Positions 52,931 through 60,256 of a stretch of 64,000 nt of DNA are shown here, piece by piece (the stretch's first letter is position 1; the number at the start of each line of letters is the position of its first letter). Where the stretch lies: contig DBQB01000009.1 of NCBI GenBank assembly GCA_002305685.1, positions 1 through 64,000 of the forward strand, written 5' to 3'. This DNA is from Ruminococcaceae bacterium UBA1405. Its GTDB lineage: Bacteria; Bacillota; Clostridia; Oscillospirales; Ruminococcaceae. The notes beneath the pieces were generated by a model, which saw nothing but the letters and a program-made list of their open reading frames with translations, searched no databases and was not told the origin of the DNA. The position numbers and the translations under genes are program-made.

Positions 52931-53605
52931 CTATTGCTCTTCCTCACGCAGCAATGTAAAACGATTGCGATGGAACAGCAGTATGCCCTCCTCCCGCATT
53001 TGGCTGAGCTGTGCGGAAAGGGCGCTGCGCTCCACCGCCAAATAATCCGCCAACTGCTGGCGGTTAAATGGGATTTCAAAGGTGGTAGCGCCACAGCGCA
53101 AAGCCTGTTCCGAAAGATAGGCAAATAGTTTTTCTCTGGTTCTTCGGCGGGAAAGCAGCTGGATTCGCTGAGCCAATACCGTATTTTTTCGCGCCAAAAT
53201 ATGGACCATCGACTCCATCAAACCTGCATAAAATTTCTGGCCAATGGGTTGAGCATCGTTTTTTAACGCATTCATATCCAACAACAGAACCTGTCCAGCA
53301 TCGGCCGTCACCACACTGACCGGCATTTTTTCCACCTCAGCACAAAAGAATGCCTCCGCGAACTCCTCCCCTGGGCCCAACCGGCCTACAATGGTTTGAT
53401 TGCCCCAGAAATCCGGAAAAACAATGTCCACACTTCCACTCAGCACCACCCCAATATAGCGCACCGGCTCCCCGCACTGCAGCAGCGGTTGCTGGCTGTT
53501 CTGTTGCCGCACCTGCCACCATCCACATTGGGAGGCCTCAAGCAATAGTTGCTGATCCATCTTTTGAAACAGTGGACAACACATATAAAGCCAAAGAAAA
53601 TCCAT
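52931..53605 (-). CDS. Crp/Fnr-family transcriptional regulator
   Basis: A 224-aa regulator. The N-terminal cyclic-nucleotide-binding-like domain (about residues 20-125) carries GVVLSGSVDIVFPDFWG and GRLGPGEEFAEAFFCA; the helix-turn-helix is in IPFNRQQLADYLAVERSALSAQL (about 170-192). It lacks the Cys set of FNR, so the sensed signal is unknown. I chose the ATG at 53605, 8 nt behind AAAGGA; an upstream ATG at 53614 is too close to the site. Divergent from the ferredoxin gene and shares its control region. Confidence 0.88.
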   Translation of the reverse strand: MDFLWLYMCCPLFQKMDQQLLLEASQCGWWQVRQQNSQQPLLQCGEPVRYIGVVLSGSVDIVFPDFWGNQTIVGRLGPGEEFAEAFFCAEVEKMPVSVVTADAGQVLLLDMNALKNDAQPIGQKFYAGLMESMVHILARKNTVLAQRIQLLSRRRTREKLFAYLSEQALRCGATTFEIPFNRQQLADYLAVERSALSAQLSQMREEGILLFHRNRFTLLREEEQ

Positions 53606-53620
53606 AGGTTTCATCCTTTC

Positions 53621-53634
53621 GTTGTAAAAACAAC
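53621..53634. promoter_or_regulatory. Inverted-repeat operator between regulator and ferredoxin genes
   Basis: GTTGT-AAAA-ACAAC is a perfect 5-bp inverted repeat with a 4-nt spacer, the geometry of Crp/Fnr-type sites. Its centre (53627.5) is 41.5 bp before the predicted ferredoxin start, the class II activator position. It also falls about 8-21 nt after the predicted start of the regulator gene, where binding would repress it. Confidence 0.6.
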
Positions 53635-53662
53635 AGACTTTTTTCACAACATACCGTATACT
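53634..53662 (+). promoter_or_regulatory. Activator-type promoter of the ferredoxin gene
   Basis: TATACT (53657-53662) has only a poor -35 (CAGACT, 53634-53639) 17 nt upstream, which fits a promoter that needs an activator. The inverted repeat at 53621-53634 is in the right place. Confidence 0.5.
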
Positions 53663-53675
53663 GACAGCGTCACAA
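53648..53675 (-). promoter_or_regulatory. Promoter of the Crp/Fnr-type gene
   Basis: On the minus strand TTGTGA (53675-53670) and TATGTT (53653-53648) are separated by 16 nt. It overlaps the divergent ferredoxin promoter. Confidence 0.5.
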
Positions 53676-53717
53676 GATGAAATACCGTAAACCAGATTTA
53701 GAAATGGAGAAATGAAA

Positions 53718-54416
53718 ATGGTTCGCAAAATCATTAAAATCGATGAGGAAAAATGCAACGGCTGCGGCGCCTGTGCCAAAGCTTGCCACGAAGGCGCAAT
53801 CGCCATGGTAAATGGCAAAGCCCATCTGATGCGGGAGGATTACTGCGACGGATTGGGAGACTGTCTGCCTGCCTGTCCCACCGGCGCCATCCGCTTTGAA
53901 ACCCGGGAGGCAGCCGCTTACGATCACGCTGCCGTTATGGCAAATAAGCAGGCGCAGGGAAAACCGGCAGCCGCATCCTGTCAATGTCCGGGATCCCGCT
54001 CCCAGAGCATCCGCAAAACGCAGATTTCTTCGACCGAGGAGACCCAGCCGGTTGTCAGCCATCTGAGCCAGTGGCCGGTACAGATCAAGCTGGCCCCCAT
54101 CCAGGCCCCGTTTTTCGACGGTGCGGATCTGCTGATTGCTGCCGACTGCACCGCATATGCTTACGGGAATTTTCACAACCAATTCATCCGCGGCAGAATC
54201 ACTCTGATCGGCTGTCCCAAACTGGATGAGGGGGATTACTCCGAAAAGCTCACCGCCATCCTGTCCCAAAACAACATCCGCAGCGTAACCATTGTACGTA
54301 TGGAGGTTCCCTGCTGCGGCGGACTGGAGAATGCCGCCAAACGCGCCATCCAAAACAGCGGTAAATTCCTGCCCTGGCAGGTTGTAACCATTACAACCGA
54401 CGGACGCATTCAATAA
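53718..54416 (+). CDS. Ferredoxin-domain protein under Crp/Fnr-type control
   Basis: A 232-aa protein. The N-terminal ferredoxin part has one complete [4Fe-4S] motif, CNGCGACAKACHEGA (about residues 13-27). The second motif, CDGLGDCLPACPTGA (about 43-57), has Leu for the second Cys. A linker follows, then a C-terminal domain (about 120-232) with three more Cys sites: ADCTAYAYGNFH, IGCPKLDEGDY and VPCCGG. It is probably an electron-transfer or sensing protein; I recall similar ones beside Crp/Fnr genes in clostridia. ATG at 53718 is 8 nt behind GGAG. Confidence 0.8.
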   Translation: MVRKIIKIDEEKCNGCGACAKACHEGAIAMVNGKAHLMREDYCDGLGDCLPACPTGAIRFETREAAAYDHAAVMANKQAQGKPAAASCQCPGSRSQSIRKTQISSTEETQPVVSHLSQWPVQIKLAPIQAPFFDGADLLIAADCTAYAYGNFHNQFIRGRITLIGCPKLDEGDYSEKLTAILSQNNIRSVTIVRMEVPCCGGLENAAKRAIQNSGKFLPWQVVTITTDGRIQ

Positions 54417-54500
54417 CCATTCTGGTACCAACGGGTAACGGTGGGTATCAACAACACCAACCATCGTCCAGCTTAAACACCGGCAATATCTTTTTCATCA

Positions 54501-54550
54501 AAAAAGGGGAATCTACTGTGCTCAGACACCGCCAGCAGATTCCCCTTTTT
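54501..54550. terminator. Bidirectional terminator behind the ferredoxin gene
   Basis: A perfect 14-bp stem AAAAAGGGGAATCT with AGATTCCCCTTTTT (54501-54514, 54537-54550), with T-runs in both directions. Confidence 0.85.
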
Positions 54551-54617
54551 TATGATGGATATTCATTACACGGCACCATACCAAGACCAACAGCGGATAA
54601 CCAGACATCTGTCTTCA

Positions 54618-55019
54618 TTATCCCTGCATGATCTTTGCACAGTATCTGCGTTTTCTGGGACCGTCAAATTCACAGAAATACAGCCCCTGCCAGGAACCCA
54701 GGACCAGATGTCCATCATGGATAATCAGCTGTATGCTGGGGGAAAACAGTGAACTTTTCAGATGGGCTGCGGAGTTGCCCTCCATGTGGCGATACTCCTT
54801 TAAGCTGGGGAAAAAGGTGCTGCAGGCATAGGATAGATCAAACATCACATCCGGATCACTGTTCTCGTTGATGATAATCGCCGCGGTGGTATGAGGACAG
54901 AATACCAGCACCATCCCTTCCCGCACACCGCTCTCCGCAACAAAAGCAGATATTTCCTTGGTGATATTGTAAAAACCTTCCCGACCCGTCATCAAAGAAA
55001 ATTCCTTGTATGTTGACAT
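54618..55019 (-). CDS. yjbQ: YjbQ/UPF0047 family protein
   Basis: A 133-aa small cytosolic protein of the YjbQ (secondary thiamine-phosphate synthase enzyme-like) family. It shows FCPHTTAAIIINEN (about residues 40-53), HLKSSLFSPS and the C-terminal LGSWQGLYFCEFDGPRKRR. A weak thiamine-phosphate synthase activity is reported for the family, but the physiological role is not settled. GGGGG lies 8 nt before the ATG, and the gene has its own promoter. Confidence 0.9.
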   Translation of the reverse strand: MSTYKEFSLMTGREGFYNITKEISAFVAESGVREGMVLVFCPHTTAAIIINENSDPDVMFDLSYACSTFFPSLKEYRHMEGNSAAHLKSSLFSPSIQLIIHDGHLVLGSWQGLYFCEFDGPRKRRYCAKIMQG

Positions 55020-55040
55020 ATTGTCACCCCCTATGCTAGA

Positions 55041-55070
55041 ATTCTACCATAGGAACCGGCCCTGCGTCAA
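55041..55070 (-). promoter_or_regulatory. Promoter of yjbQ
   Basis: On the minus strand TTGACG (55070-55065) and TAGAAT (55046-55041) are separated by 18 nt, about 22 nt before the start codon. Confidence 0.65.
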
Positions 55071-55100
55071 CCAAACGCCATGACATCAAAATTCCATATC

Positions 55101-55138
55101 CCAGGATCCCAGAATCCCGGGATCCCGGGACCCCTGGC
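55101..55138. repeat. Short repeated GATCCC motif with a 16-bp palindrome
   Basis: The units ATCCC/GATCCC occur four times within about 30 nt upstream of the ComEA-like gene. The centre TCCCGGGATCCCGGGA (55115-55130) is a perfect 16-bp palindrome, and flanking CCAGG/CCTGG extend the symmetry. It can fold as a hairpin in the leader RNA or serve as a protein-binding site. Confidence 0.65.
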
Positions 55139-55158
55139 TCTGAAAAGGAGGCGATACT

Positions 55159-55611
55159 GTGGCGCAGCCAAAGCATGGAGGCAATCTTTTGCTTGCGGTG
55201 ATCGCAGTGTGTACCATAGCAGCCTCCATCATTTTTAACGCTACCCTGATTCCGCCGGCGCAGCCGGTGGCGGTCAGCTATCCTGCTTCTGCCTCCAGTT
55301 CCCAACCGTCCAACTTCGATTCTATAAGTGTTTCATCCTCCCCATCCAGTACTTCGTCTCCATCGGACCCATCCTCCGGCATATCCGATACTTCTTCGGC
55401 GGCACATCTGGTGGATATCAATCGTGCCGATGCAGCGCAGCTCGACACCCTTCCCGGTATTGGGCCGGCGCTCTCTCAGCGGATCATTGAGTACCGTCAA
55501 CAAAATGGAAGGTTCGAAACGGTGGAAGAACTGGTCAATGTCAAAGGAATCGGAGAGAAAACTCTGGAAAAGTTAAAACCTTATATTACCTGCGGGGATG
55601 GTTCGCTCTGA
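55159..55611 (+). CDS. ComEA-like helix-hairpin-helix DNA-binding protein
   Basis: A 150-aa protein. The N-terminus has one membrane segment (about residues 9-27, LLLAVIAVCTIAASIIF), a Ser/Pro-rich linker covers about 35-80, and the C-terminal 65 residues hold two helix-hairpin-helix motifs (DINRADAAQLDTLPGIGPAL, VNVKGIGEKTLEKLKPYI). This is the layout of ComEA, the DNA receptor of natural transformation. The SLBB domain found in longer ComEA proteins is missing. comEC is not in the window. Start is GTG with AAAAGGAGG upstream. Confidence 0.8.
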   Translation: MAQPKHGGNLLLAVIAVCTIAASIIFNATLIPPAQPVAVSYPASASSSQPSNFDSISVSSSPSSTSSPSDPSSGISDTSSAAHLVDINRADAAQLDTLPGIGPALSQRIIEYRQQNGRFETVEELVNVKGIGEKTLEKLKPYITCGDGSL

Positions 55612-55651
55612 TCCTTCCCCTATATTATAATAAGAAAGAAGTCCTGCTATT

Positions 55652-56455
55652 ATGTATCGTTTTGGATTTATCGGCGCCGGAAATATGGCCACCGCCATCT
55701 TAGGCGGCATTCTCCATTCCGGCATCCTTGCACCCAGTGAAATCTGCGCCACCGATCTCAGCGAAGAAAAACGCCGCAGTTTTGCTGAAAAAGGGGTGAC
55801 TCCACTGGAGAACGCTGCACAGGTCACCGCGCAAAGTCAGTTTATCCTTTTGGCTGTCAAACCGCAAAACATCGAAACGGTATTGACCCAGTCCGCCAGC
55901 GTTTTTTCTCCCGATAAGGTCATTATCTCCATTGCTGCCGGAATTTCCGCCGACTGTATCCGGCGGCTTTTGAACTGTGAGGATACCAAAATCATACTGG
56001 TAATGCCCAACACCCCTCTGCTCATCGGTTACGGTGCAGTGGCCATGAGCCGCGGAGAAAAGGTCAGCGCCGAAGAATTTGATTTTGTGAAGAAACTGTT
56101 TTCCGCTGCCGGCGAGGTGGAAGAGATTTCCCCCAAATATATGAATGAAATCATTCCAGTCAACGGCAGCAGTCCGGCTTTTATCTATCTGTTTGCCAAA
56201 TTGGTTTGCGAATATTCCGAGAAGCTGGGTATCCCCTATGAGACAGCCAACCGGCTGTTCTGCAATACTCTCATCGGTTCCGCACAGATGATGCTTCACT
56301 CCGACAAAAGCCATCAGCAACTCATCGACATGGTTACCTCTCCCGGCGGCACTACCTACGCCATGTTGGACGCTCTCAAGGAATGTGACTTTGCTCACGC
56401 GGTAGAGGAATCGTTTGACCGCTGTATCAAACGGGCATACGAATTGGGAAAATAA
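55652..56455 (+). CDS. proC: Pyrroline-5-carboxylate reductase
   Basis: A 267-aa NAD(P)H-dependent enzyme that makes proline from pyrroline-5-carboxylate. It has GFIGAGNMATAILGGIL (residues 4-20), the ACGFAAG-like region VMPNTPLLIGYGAVAMS (about 113-129) and the family signature TSPGGTTYAMLDAL (near 229-242). It lies 40 nt behind the ComEA-like gene on the same strand, and no proA or proB is adjacent. Confidence 0.95.
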   Translation: MYRFGFIGAGNMATAILGGILHSGILAPSEICATDLSEEKRRSFAEKGVTPLENAAQVTAQSQFILLAVKPQNIETVLTQSASVFSPDKVIISIAAGISADCIRRLLNCEDTKIILVMPNTPLLIGYGAVAMSRGEKVSAEEFDFVKKLFSAAGEVEEISPKYMNEIIPVNGSSPAFIYLFAKLVCEYSEKLGIPYETANRLFCNTLIGSAQMMLHSDKSHQQLIDMVTSPGGTTYAMLDALKECDFAHAVEESFDRCIKRAYELGK

Positions 56456-56532
56456 ATTCCCTGGGTCAGAAACCGCTTCGCTATAGGACAATCCTCCGTC
56501 TTTGCTTGTGTGACAGAAAGGGAGATGCCAGT

Positions 56533-58359
56533 ATGGAGCAACGTATTTTAGATACCCTGCGCTATGATGGCGGGATGACCGCTATTTTTCGTAAAATTGG
56601 CTGCATCGGAGACAGCCTGAGCAGCGGCGAATTTGAACACGATCAGAAAGGAATCAAGGGCTTCTGGGATTGCTATGACTATTCCTGGGGAAAGTTTATG
56701 GAGCGAACCCTAGGCAATCAGGTAACCATTTTCGCCAAGGGCGGCCTGACTGCCTATCATCTTTATAAGGATGCAGATGAGGGAACTTCCACTGTCCAAG
56801 AGATCAACCATCTTTTTGATCCGCAGTATCTGCAGCAGGCATATATCATTGCTTTGGGAGTTAACGACCTGGTGGGCGAAGGCGCTCTGGAAAAACTGTA
56901 CGGCGGTGAAATCGGTGATCCGCAGAAGGACATCTGTCTCACGGATTATCAAAAAAACGCCGGATCCTTTGTAGGCGTCTACGCAAAAATTATCCTGCGC
57001 CTGCAACAAATGCAGCCGGACGCCAAATTTTTCCTGGTTTCCATGCCCAACGATCAGGAAGAAAACTTCGCCCCTCGCTGCCCTGTGCATCTTAAAGTAC
57101 TGAAAGAGATGGCTCAGGTACTGCCCAACTGTTATGTAATCGATCTATACCATCATGCACCGCCCTATGACGCTGCGTTCCGTGAAAAATATTTCATCGG
57201 CGGGCATATGAACGCTATGGGATACCGCCAGACCTCCTACTATATCATGACCTATATCAACTGGATCATAGAAAACCAGCCAAAGGACTTCGCAGCAGTA
57301 TCCTACATCGGCAGTCCCTATCATCCTGTCACCCCCTTTACCCGCAGAGAAAAACAGCTTCATAAAATCGTAAACGGAGAGCTGAACGAATTTTATCAGT
57401 GGTTGGATGAAGATGGCAACATCATCAATGCCAGCGATGGCGGCATGATTTATGTGGATGGCAGATATTACTGGTATGGTCAAAAGCTCCGTCCCCTTCC
57501 CTTCTCCCCCAAAGGCAAAGGCGGACAGGTTACCACCATCGGTGTGGTGATGTATTCTTCCGCTGATCTTTATCGCTGGAGATATGAAGGGGTTATTTTG
57601 GCGTGTTCCGACGATCCCTCCAGTCCACTCTATGCACCCATGCGTTTTGAGCGTCCTAAAATCCTATACAACGCCAAAACCAAACAATTTGTTCTGTGGT
57701 GCCATTATGTTCGGTATCCCGGCGATCACGGCGATCAGCCCGGTACAGCAGAGGCCGGCGTGGCGGTATGCGATCGGGTCAATGGTTGCTATCGATTTTT
57801 AGGTACCTCCCGCCCCATCGACGATGTCGGCCTAGTGCGGGATTCCACCCTTTATCAGGACACCGACGGCAGCGCCTATTTCATCTATGATCGGGTGGTC
57901 AAGCAGGATCGATGCCTGTATCTGGTAAAACTTCGGGAGGATTATCTGGCCTTTACCGACGAATACACCCGCATCGATGTGGCCTGTTATCGGGAAGCAG
58001 CGGCTTTGGTGCAAAAGGACGGGTATTACTATATGATTACCTCAGACCTGACCTCCTGGAAACACAATCAGGCGCGGTATTTCCGAGCCAAAAACCTGTT
58101 TGGACCTTGGGAATGTATGGGAAGCCCCTGCACCAACGACACCACCTGCACCACCTTCGAATCCCAAAGCACCTATATTTTCCGGGTGGAAAACACCGAT
58201 CTCTATATTCATATGGCAGAACGGCACAATACCAATAATTTTGAGAGATGCTCCTACATCTGGCTCCCCATCCAATTTGGGAAGGATCACACCCTTCATT
58301 TGACCTACCAGAAGGAATGGACGTTGGAACAGTATTTGGACTCTGAGCAGACCAAATAA
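56533..58359 (+). CDS. SGNH hydrolase / GH43-like two-domain protein
   Basis: A 608-aa cytosolic protein (no signal peptide), starting at the ATG at 56533 behind AAGGGAG. Residues 20-235 are an SGNH/GDSL hydrolase: IGDSLSSGE (nucleophile about Ser28), GVND (Asn near 111) and GGHMNAMGY (His near 223). Residues 280-600 form a GH43-like five-bladed propeller: NASDGGMIYVDGRYYWYG, then RFERPKILYNAKTKQFVLW and GLVRDSTLYQDTDGSAYFIY. A GH43-type esterase-plus-glycosidase acting on an acetylated glycan is likely. The pairing is unusual and the substrate is unknown. A terminator follows. Confidence 0.8.
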   Translation: MEQRILDTLRYDGGMTAIFRKIGCIGDSLSSGEFEHDQKGIKGFWDCYDYSWGKFMERTLGNQVTIFAKGGLTAYHLYKDADEGTSTVQEINHLFDPQYLQQAYIIALGVNDLVGEGALEKLYGGEIGDPQKDICLTDYQKNAGSFVGVYAKIILRLQQMQPDAKFFLVSMPNDQEENFAPRCPVHLKVLKEMAQVLPNCYVIDLYHHAPPYDAAFREKYFIGGHMNAMGYRQTSYYIMTYINWIIENQPKDFAAVSYIGSPYHPVTPFTRREKQLHKIVNGELNEFYQWLDEDGNIINASDGGMIYVDGRYYWYGQKLRPLPFSPKGKGGQVTTIGVVMYSSADLYRWRYEGVILACSDDPSSPLYAPMRFERPKILYNAKTKQFVLWCHYVRYPGDHGDQPGTAEAGVAVCDRVNGCYRFLGTSRPIDDVGLVRDSTLYQDTDGSAYFIYDRVVKQDRCLYLVKLREDYLAFTDEYTRIDVACYREAAALVQKDGYYYMITSDLTSWKHNQARYFRAKNLFGPWECMGSPCTNDTTCTTFESQSTYIFRVENTDLYIHMAERHNTNNFERCSYIWLPIQFGKDHTLHLTYQKEWTLEQYLDSEQTK

Positions 58360-58422
58360 GAACCTTCCCCAGCGGAAACATTTTGGCAAGGCTGCAAATT
58401 AAATTGTCTCTCAGAGAATAAA

Positions 58423-58475
58423 AAGCCCGGCGTCTTTTGAAAGCTTAGAATCGCTTTCGAGAGACGCCGGGCTTT
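58423..58475 (+). terminator. Terminator of the SGNH-GH43 gene
   Basis: A long imperfect stem AAGCCCGGCGTCTTTTGAAAGC with GCTTTCGAGAGACGCCGGGCTT, followed by TTTGTAT. Confidence 0.85.
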
Positions 58476-58578
58476 TGTATATTGCCTAGGTAAAACCATT
58501 CCATTTCTTACAACATCCTATGGTCAATTCCTGTTTTCACGGCAATGACTATAGGATGCACTCCATTGCGGAAGCACA

Positions 58579-59502
58579 TCATGGAAGAATGTAACCGGCA
58601 GCTTTATAAATCTGATACCATTCCTGCCGGTTCAAGGTAAAGCTGGTCGCCGCCAAAATTTGCTTCGTATGGTCAAGATCCATACTTCCCGAAACAACCT
58701 GCATCTTTGCTGGATGCCGAAGAATCCAGGCCGCAGCAACAGCGGCAGAAGTCACATGATGCTCCTTTGCCAAATCTTCCAATACCTGGTTCAGTTCCTC
58801 AAAAGCTGGATTACCCAGGAAACATTTTTTATCTGGACCCTGAAACGGAGACCAGGCCTGGATGGTTACATCGTTAATACGGCAATAGTTGAGCACATCG
58901 CCATCCCGATTGATTGCTCCCTCAGAAAGACGATTGACCTCCATCCCAGAGACAATCATCTGGGCCATAGGGATGCTCAGCTGTAACTGATTGACCAACA
59001 GCGGATGGGAAAGATATTTTTTCAGCAGTTCTATCTGACCGGGAGAATGGTTGGAAACACCAAAATGCAAAACTTTTCCACTGGTATATAACTCCTCAAA
59101 CGCTTCGGCTACCTCTTCCGGTTCCACCAAAGCATCAGGGCGATGCAGCAAAAGCATATCCAGGTGATCTGTCTGCAAACGCTGCAAGCTTCCCTCCACA
59201 CAAGAGATAATGTAGGATTTGGAAAAATTATAGATCTTATCCGAACGAAGGTCTATTCCACATTTGGACTGCAAAAATATATTGTCTCGAAGGTCTGAAT
59301 GGTTCTGAAGTATCTGTCCGAACAGGCGTTCGCACTCGCCGCCCTTATACATATCAGCGTGGTCGAAATAAGTTGCTCCCCATTCTATGCAGCTGCGCAC
59401 AAATCTATCTGCCTGCTTTACATTCAGTCGATTCATGCGCATACATCCGATTCCAATGGCTGGTACCGATAGATTGCTGTTTCCCAGTGGAACGTATTTC
59501 AT
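58579..59502 (-). CDS. Aldo/keto reductase
   Basis: A 307-aa oxidoreductase of the AKR superfamily. It shows the opening PLGNSNLSVPAIGIGCMRM, catalytic Asp and Tyr in FDHADMYKGGECERLFG (about residues 46-62), Lys in FLQSKCGI, and the catalytic His in LDMLLLHRPDAL (about 114-125). NADPH-dependent reduction of a carbonyl is expected; the substrate is not evident. It closely resembles the YdhF-type group. It lies in its own group, with a GNAT gene upstream on the same strand. Confidence 0.9.
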   Translation of the reverse strand: MKYVPLGNSNLSVPAIGIGCMRMNRLNVKQADRFVRSCIEWGATYFDHADMYKGGECERLFGQILQNHSDLRDNIFLQSKCGIDLRSDKIYNFSKSYIISCVEGSLQRLQTDHLDMLLLHRPDALVEPEEVAEAFEELYTSGKVLHFGVSNHSPGQIELLKKYLSHPLLVNQLQLSIPMAQMIVSGMEVNRLSEGAINRDGDVLNYCRINDVTIQAWSPFQGPDKKCFLGNPAFEELNQVLEDLAKEHHVTSAAVAAAWILRHPAKMQVVSGSMDLDHTKQILAATSFTLNRQEWYQIYKAAGYILP

Positions 59503-59564
59503 TTTCTTCTCTCGCTTTCAAAATCAATAGGATACTGCCTCGAAGTCCTGAGATGCCACCAAAA

Positions 59565-60197
59565 CTAAGATTTTTTCAGCATCTGCATCAACTTCACCCG
59601 CTGCGGCTGGCTTCCGGCATAGGCAGGCAGCTGACGCCAAGGAGCATCGGGATCGTTGATCAGTCCAAAACGAACATGGCCTTCCCAAATTCCATTGATT
59701 TCCAGATAGCGCTCCGAATACCCTTCCCGTGTGAATCCCAATTTTTCCGCCACGCGAAGCGACGGTTTGTTGCGGGGAAGGATCGCCAGTTCAATTCGGT
59801 TGAGCTTATACACCTCAAACATAATGCGGATTCCCATGGCGATGGCCTCGGTGATATATCCATGGTTGAGATAATCTTTGTCCAACTTATAAGCCAAAAA
59901 GGCGGAACGAACACTGCCCCCCATCAAATTGGAGAAAGAAACCATGCCGATGATCTGATCCGGATGTTCCTTCAAAAACACCCACAATTTTAAACCGCGT
60001 ATGGAGAGACGATCCTCCTCGTCCGCTTCCAACACCATACGCTGATACGGTATGCTGAGAAAACCTGCCGGACGTTGGGGATCCAACGGCACAAAGAGAT
60101 CCTCATTTTTCTGGTAATACACCAATACCTGCTGTGGCGTCACCAGCCTGGAAACCTTCAGAATCAGCCTTTGGGTATGATATTCTTTTTTCAGCAT
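59565..60197 (-). CDS. GNAT-family N-acetyltransferase
   Basis: A 210-aa acetyltransferase of the RimJ/RimL type. It shows MVSFSNLMGGSVRSAFLAYKLD, then NHGYITEAIAMGIRIMFEVYKLNRIE and the acetyl-CoA loop at NKPSLRVAEKLGFTREGYSERYLEING (about 150-176). The substrate may be a ribosomal protein or a small molecule. AAAGGCGG lies 8 nt before the ATG. It is about 60 nt behind the htpG stop, so it may be read from the htpG promoter. Confidence 0.88.
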   Translation of the reverse strand: MLKKEYHTQRLILKVSRLVTPQQVLVYYQKNEDLFVPLDPQRPAGFLSIPYQRMVLEADEEDRLSIRGLKLWVFLKEHPDQIIGMVSFSNLMGGSVRSAFLAYKLDKDYLNHGYITEAIAMGIRIMFEVYKLNRIELAILPRNKPSLRVAEKLGFTREGYSERYLEINGIWEGHVRFGLINDPDAPWRQLPAYAGSQPQRVKLMQMLKKS

Positions 60198-60256
60198 TCT
60201 CGCTTCCGCCTTTCCGGATGGTTTATTCTGGTTGTATCTTTTGCAGAAACGGGAAA

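Noticed and set aside
55101..55138. CRISPR-like or IS-end repeat
   Set aside because: Units are only 5-6 nt, contiguous and palindromic, with no spacers and no transposase nearby.
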